Below, in pieces: positions 49,471 to 64,000 of a stretch of DNA of 64,000 nt. Source of the stretch: Rhodobacteraceae bacterium WD3A24 (GTDB lineage: Bacteria > Pseudomonadota > Alphaproteobacteria > Rhodobacterales > Rhodobacteraceae); NCBI GenBank assembly GCA_002967695.1, contig PUHN01000008.1, positions 39,073-103,072 of the forward strand. The letters are read 5' to 3'. The translations under genes and the position numbers were made by a program. How positions within the stretch are numbered: the stretch's first letter is position 1; each line of letters starts with the position of its first letter. The notes beneath the pieces were generated by a model. It was not told where the DNA came from and ran no database searches. It worked only from the letters and a program-made list of their open reading frames with translations.

Positions 49471-49775
49471 AGGTGATCGGGCGCGCAGCGGCGCGCCGGA
49501 AAGCGAATTCGCCGGCCCGACGGGTTGGCCGAATGACGGGGCGGCCGTCGGTGGCGTTCGCCCTGTCCTGTCCGAGACGGTGGGTGCGCCGGGTTTTTCC
49601 CGGAGCTTAATTTCCTGCCCGAGATGGGGAACGAGACGGATCATCCGCGGGGCGCATGCACGGCTGTGCGTCACTTCGGGCGATCTTGGCCTCGGGACCC
49701 TGAAACGGACCCGACGCCCCGGAGTGTTCCGGGGCAGACCTGAGCCGGGGGAAACCCCAAACTTGGAGTGAAACT
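49471..49775 (+). promoter_or_regulatory. Untranslated leader of rplJ (candidate L10 leader)
   Basis: These 305 bases between rplA and rplJ hold no gene. In bacteria this position carries the L10 leader, an mRNA structure bound by L10(L12)4 for autorepression. Locally complementary runs occur just before the start (CCCCGGAGTGTTCCGGGG around 49719-49736 and CCGGGGGAAACCCC around 49746-49758). A promoter for rplJL may also lie here. The specific fold was not computed. Confidence 0.5.
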
Positions 49776-50291
49776 GTGGATAGAGCCCAGAAAGAGAAAG
49801 TGGTCGAGGAACTCGGCCAGATCTTCGAAAGCTCTGGCGTGGTCGTGGTTGCACACTACGAAGGCCTCACGGTTGCCGAGATGCAGACCCTGCGCGCGAA
49901 AATGCGTGAAGCGGGCGGGGCTGTGCGTGTTGCCAAGAACAGGCTCGCCAAGATCGCCCTGGAAGGAAAGCCCTGCGAAGGCATTGCCGACCTTCTTTCG
50001 GGCATGACCGTTCTCGCCTATTCCGAAGACCCCGTCGCCGCGGCGAAGGTGGTCGAGGACTTCGCCAAGACCAACAAGAAGCTGGTCGTTCTCGGCGGGG
50101 CCATGGGCAGTTCGGTGCTGGATTCCAAAGGTGTCGAGGAAGTTGCCAAGATGCCCTCGCGCGAGGAGCTTATCGCCTCCATCGCCGGGTGCATCGGGGC
50201 GCCTGCCTCGAACATCGCGGGGGCCATTGGCGCGCCTGGATCGAACATCGCGGGCATCCTCTCCACCCTGGAGGAGCGGGAAGCCGCCTGA
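49776..50291 (+). CDS. rplJ: 50S ribosomal protein L10
   Basis: A 171-residue stalk protein that anchors L7/L12 dimers to the large subunit. The start is GTG at 49776 (TTGGAG 7 bases upstream), giving [17 protein letters not shown]. The conserved [11 protein letters not shown] segment and the C-terminal helices that bind L7/L12 are present. The C-terminus contains a short duplicated motif ([20 protein letters not shown]). Confidence 0.97.
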   Translation: MDRAQKEKVVEELGQIFESSGVVVVAHYEGLTVAEMQTLRAKMREAGGAVRVAKNRLAKIALEGKPCEGIADLLSGMTVLAYSEDPVAAAKVVEDFAKTNKKLVVLGGAMGSSVLDSKGVEEVAKMPSREELIASIAGCIGAPASNIAGAIGAPGSNIAGILSTLEEREAA

Positions 50292-50363
50292 GCAACGTGA
50301 GACCGTCGTGGGGCGCGCCGCGTGCCCGCGTTGGAACACAACTGGAAGAACGGAAACGGAAAC

Positions 50364-50744
50364 ATGGCTGATCTGAAGAAACTTGCCGACGAGATCGTGA
50401 ACCTCACGCTGCTCGAGGCGCAGGAACTCAAAACCATCCTCAAGGACGAATACGGCATCGAGCCCGCCTCGGGCGGCGCCGTGATGATGGCCGGCCCCGC
50501 CGAAGGCGCGGCCGCCGAGCCCGTCGAGGAGCAGACCGAATTCGACGTGATCCTCGCCGAAGCGGGCGACAAGAAGATCAACGTGATCAAGGAAGTCCGC
50601 GCGATCACCGGCCTAGGCCTGAAAGAGGCCAAGGAGCTTGTCGAGGCCGGTGGCAAGGCCGTCAAGGAAGGCGTTGCCAAGGACGAGGCCGAGGAGATGA
50701 AGAAAAAGCTCGAAGAGGCTGGTGCCAAGGTCGAGCTGAAGTAA
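50364..50744 (+). CDS. rplL: 50S ribosomal protein L7/L12
   Basis: A 126-residue acidic stalk protein recruiting translational GTPases. It has an N-terminal dimer helix ([20 protein letters not shown]), an Ala/Glu hinge, and a C-terminal domain with [23 protein letters not shown] at 50364 is the standard start. Confidence 0.98.
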   Translation: MADLKKLADEIVNLTLLEAQELKTILKDEYGIEPASGGAVMMAGPAEGAAAEPVEEQTEFDVILAEAGDKKINVIKEVRAITGLGLKEAKELVEAGGKAVKEGVAKDEAEEMKKKLEEAGAKVELK

Positions 50745-50752
50745 ACACGGGG

Positions 50753-50769
50753 CCGGGCGCAGCGCCCGG
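50753..50769 (+). promoter_or_regulatory. Short hairpin after rplL
   Basis: CCGGGCGC-A-GCGCCCGG directly after the rplL stop, without a T tract; possibly a partial terminator or attenuator lowering rpoBC transcription relative to ribosomal protein genes. Confidence 0.4.
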
Positions 50770-50825
50770 ACCGGTGCAAGGATGGCTGGGTCCGGACATG
50801 TTCCGGGCCCGGCCAAAAGCCGTTT

Positions 50826-50869
50826 CTGGACAGGGCTTCGCCCCCGCGTTAGCCCGGAGCCCTGTCCAG
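50826..50869 (+). promoter_or_regulatory. 12-bp hairpin in the rplL-rpoB spacer
   Basis: CTGGACAGGGCT (50826-50837) pairs perfectly with AGCCCTGTCCAG (50858-50869) around a 20-base loop. No T tract follows. The position matches the E. coli rplL-rpoB spacer, where an attenuator and an RNase III processing hairpin sit. Processing is an inference. Confidence 0.55.
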
Positions 50870-51005
50870 GGGCAGGTTCGAAGCTCGGGAGCAGGCCGGT
50901 GGGACGGTCCGCAGGAATGGAGCTTCAACCCCGTTTTCGCATGCGGCGTGTGGCCGGAGCCCGACGGCCCGCGCGCCCGCGGAAGAACGAAAGGTGGCGA
51001 CAGGC

Positions 51006-55136
<4,131 letters not shown>

Positions 55137-55214
55137 CGGCCGATCGGAGGGCGGGGCGCGCCCTCGCCCTCTCCGTCGTCCGCCCCTCCAAAGCCCCATT
55201 ACACAGGTCGCATC

Positions 55215-59459
<4,245 letters not shown>

Positions 59460-59487
59460 ACCTCGCCACAGCCGCGCGATCTTCATG

Positions 59488-59520
59488 ATGGCCGGGCGAC
59501 ACTGTCGCCCGGCCATTTTT
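59488..59520 (+). terminator. Rho-independent terminator after rpoC
   Basis: A 13-bp perfect stem (ATGGCCGGGCGAC at 59488-59500 with GTCGCCCGGCCAT at 59504-59516) with a 3-base loop is followed by a T run. Confidence 0.95.
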
Positions 59521-59656
59521 CCTGCCGGCCTGCTGGTGCGCGGCGGGGTGGCGAGATAGTCTCGGGCCACAGGGGCCGGCTTTGCGCATCGGGGGCGCGC
59601 GGCGCCGGGCGCGGCCATCGGGGCCACAACGGGATTCAACCGGGCGGAACAGGCGC

Positions 59657-60535
59657 ATGACCGACAACAGTCGCGGCATCCTGCTTATGATCGCCGCGAT
59701 GGCCGCCTATCGGTTCAGCGACACCTTCCTCAAGATGATGTCGGCCGAACTGCCGCTTTTCGAGGCGCTGTTCCTGCGGGGTGTCGGCACCAGCGTGTTG
59801 CTTTTCGTCGTCGCGTTGTGGCGCGGGGCGCTTCACCGGCGTCTGCCGGCGCGCGACCGCGGGCTGATCGCTTTACGGACTCTGGCCGAAGTCGGCGCGG
59901 CGGTCTGCTACATCGCCGCGCTGTTCCACATGCCCATCGCCAATGCGACGGCGCTCTTGCAGGTGTTGCCGCTGGTGCTGACGCTGACCGGCGCGGCGGT
60001 GTTCGGCGCGCCGCTGGGCTGGCGGCGGTTTGCCGCCATCCTCGTGGGGTTCGCCGGTGTCCTGCTCATCGTCCAGCCGGGCGTGGAGGGGTTCAACGCC
60101 TGGTCGCTGCTGGTTCTCGTGGCGGTACTGTTTCTGACCGTGCGGGAACTGACCACGCGCCGCGTCTCGGCGCGCGCGCCCTCGCTGACCATGGCACTGA
60201 TGGCGGCGCTGGCCGTTACCACCGCCGGCGCAGGTGGTGCGGTCTTCGAAGAGTGGGTTGTGCCGTCGCCGGCCCTGTGGCTGCCGGTCGCGGGGGCGAG
60301 CCTGGCGATCGTGGCCGGCTATCAGTTCAGCGTCGCCGCGATGCGCGTAGGCGATCTCGCGGTGGTGGCGCCGTTTCGCTATTCGAGCCTGCTCTGGGCG
60401 CTGATTCTCGGCATCGCGATCTTCGGCGAATTTCCTGCGCCGCTGATGCTGCTCGGCGCTGGCGTCGTCGTGGGCAGCGGGCTGTTTACTTTCTACCGCG
60501 AGCGGGCACTCGGGGGCGGGACGGCCACGGGTTGA
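59657..60535 (+). CDS. DMT-superfamily (EamA) membrane transporter
   Basis: A 292-residue, ten-helix transporter with two EamA repeats (NATALLQVLPLVLTLTGAA ending repeat 1; SSLLWALILGIAIFGEFPAP ending repeat 2). Substrate unknown. Start: ATG at 59657 (MTDNSRGILLM); the in-frame ATG at 59582 would add an Arg-rich leader unlike the family. It is inserted between the rpoC terminator and the rpsL promoter, so transcribed on its own. It is not closely similar to the DMT protein at 25081, judging by helix sequences. Confidence 0.85.
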   Translation: MTDNSRGILLMIAAMAAYRFSDTFLKMMSAELPLFEALFLRGVGTSVLLFVVALWRGALHRRLPARDRGLIALRTLAEVGAAVCYIAALFHMPIANATALLQVLPLVLTLTGAAVFGAPLGWRRFAAILVGFAGVLLIVQPGVEGFNAWSLLVLVAVLFLTVRELTTRRVSARAPSLTMALMAALAVTTAGAGGAVFEEWVVPSPALWLPVAGASLAIVAGYQFSVAAMRVGDLAVVAPFRYSSLLWALILGIAIFGEFPAPLMLLGAGVVVGSGLFTFYRERALGGGTATG

Positions 60536-60551
60536 CAGGGGGCGGGTGCTG

Positions 60552-60580
60552 TTGACAACCCCTCCGACTCCCCCTATACG
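60552..60580 (+). promoter_or_regulatory. Sigma-70 promoter of the rpsL-rpsG-fusA-tuf operon
   Basis: Consensus -35 TTGACA (60552-60557), a 17-base spacer, and -10 TATACG (60575-60580). It lies in the 276-base gap ahead of rpsL, leaving a leader of about 225 bases. Confidence 0.8.
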
Positions 60581-60811
60581 GCGGTCACCCGGTCGCCATG
60601 GGGTTGCCCGCGTCCCGGGCTCAGAAACTTGAGTGGTCACGATCCGGGCGGTCGACGCCTCGATCCTCTGGAATTCCACCGCGTCGTTCCCGACTAGGCC
60701 GGGAGCGAGTGCGGTTTTGGCGTTTTGCGAGCGTGCGAGACGCAGTGAAGGGGAAAGGCGCGTGCCTCGCGCGTGCATGATGAACGGTTTGGAACACGGG
60801 GAAACACCGGA

Positions 60812-61183
60812 ATGCCAACGATCCAGCAGCTGATCCGCAAACCGCGGCAGCCGAAAACCAGATCGCAGAAGTCGATGCACCTGCAGGGGTGCCCGCAAAA
60901 GCGCGGGGTCTGCACGCGCGTCTACACGACCACGCCGAAAAAGCCGAACTCGGCCATGCGTAAGGTCGCCAAGGTGCGCCTGACGAACGGCTATGAAGTG
61001 ATCAGCTACATCCCCGGCGAAAAGCACAACCTGCAAGAACACTCGGTCGTCCTGATCCGCGGCGGCCGCGTGAAGGACCTTCCGGGCGTGCGTTACCACA
61101 TCCTGCGCGGTGTGCTCGACACCCAGGGCGTCAAGGATCGTCGCCAGCGCCGTTCGAAGTATGGCGCCAAGCGTCCGAAGTAA
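60812..61183 (+). CDS. rpsL: 30S ribosomal protein S12
   Basis: A 123-residue decoding-centre protein. It has [12 protein letters not shown] at the start, [13 protein letters not shown] (the Lys where streptomycin resistance changes occur is wild type) and [16 protein letters not shown] at 60812 gives the standard N-terminus; an ATG at 60773 is in frame but would add 13 atypical residues. Confidence 0.98.
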   Translation: MPTIQQLIRKPRQPKTRSQKSMHLQGCPQKRGVCTRVYTTTPKKPNSAMRKVAKVRLTNGYEVISYIPGEKHNLQEHSVVLIRGGRVKDLPGVRYHILRGVLDTQGVKDRRQRRSKYGAKRPK

Positions 61184-61666
<483 letters not shown>

Positions 61667-61688
61667 CATTTAGGCCCGAGGACCACCC

Positions 61689-63806
<2,118 letters not shown>

Positions 63807-63881
63807 CGCTCCGGGGCGTCCCCGGCGCGTGCGCGTCACGGACCGGGGCGACCCGCGAGGCGAAGGAACCAGGAGGCCAGC

Positions 63882-64000
63882 ATGGCAAAGGCGAAGTACG
63901 AACGGACGAAACCGCATGTTAACATTGGCACGATCGGCCATGTTGACCACGGCAAGACGACACTGACGGCGGCGATCACGAAGTATTTCGGTGATTTTCG
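63882..64000 (+). CDS. tuf: Elongation factor Tu (3' end outside the window)
   Basis: The first 39 residues of EF-Tu are seen: [20 protein letters not shown], followed by the P-loop [18 protein letters not shown] lies close before the ATG. It is the last visible gene of the rpsL-rpsG-fusA-tuf operon, 75 bases after fusA. Confidence 0.97.
   Translation, partial: MAKAKYERTKPHVNIGTIGHVDHGKTTLTAAITKYFGDF

Noticed and set aside
60531..60540. A second TTGACA just before the rpsL promoter
   Set aside because: It overlaps the DMT transporter stop codon and has no plausible -10 at 16-18 bases; the TTGACA at 60552 fits far better.

Overview
The window is a GC-rich chromosomal segment of an alphaproteobacterium, almost certainly a member of the Rhodobacterales (Roseobacter/Paracoccus lineage); the genus cannot be fixed from the sequence. 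The evidence is the FnrL-type regulator divergent from hemN, a class I lysyl-tRNA synthetase, a membrane-anchored cytochrome of the CycM/c552 type beside pheA, a yejABEF peptide importer, the imuA-imuB-dnaE2 mutagenesis cassette, and a glpD-glpSTPQUV glycerol ABC transporter locus of the kind known from Rhizobium. Several exported proteins are rich in Asp and Glu, which fits a marine or saline habitat (inference).

Layout. 1-1085 is the 3' part of rpoD. 1086-2840 is a small accessory patch: an A/T-richer solitary nuclease-like gene (HsdR N-terminal domain, no methylase or specificity partner), a strong GC inverted repeat, and a decayed hlyU remnant. 2838-18959 holds a hydratase, a membrane alpha/beta hydrolase, a CpdB-like phosphoesterase, nudC, an SRPBCC protein, pheA, a three-haem membrane cytochrome c, the yejABEF operon and a glycosyltransferase. 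18966-26900 has hemN and fnrL, divergent around a perfect FNR box, then lysK, a TerB-like gene, dacB, a DMT transporter overlapping nadD tail to tail, and tRNA-Thr(GGT). 27102-33069 is a damage-response operon (SRAP-imuA-imuB-dnaE2) behind a LexA-box-like site. 33173-34501 is a secreted von Willebrand A protein.

34662-46195 is a complete glycerol / glycerol-3-phosphate module. GlpR (minus strand) faces glpD, the ABC importer genes glpS, glpT, glpP, glpQ, glpU and glpV, then glpK and an iron-ADH-family dehydrogenase. Glycerol enters through the ABC importer, is phosphorylated by GlpK and oxidised by GlpD; GlpR probably represses through paired TTCG half-sites set 11 bp apart on both sides of the intergenic region.

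46361-64000 is a sulfotransferase-like gene followed by the conserved transcription/translation block secE-nusG-rplKAJL-rpoBC, a terminator, a DMT transporter, then a promoter and rpsL-rpsG-fusA-tuf (tuf runs off the end). No CRISPR array, rRNA, prophage, insertion sequence or integrase gene was seen. The most unusual points are the three-haem cytochrome, a glycerol importer whose two ATPase degeneracies fall in the same composite ATP site, the FNR-box geometry at hemN/fnrL, a palindrome-led insertion in the DnaE2 PHP domain, and the solitary nuclease-like gene after rpoD.
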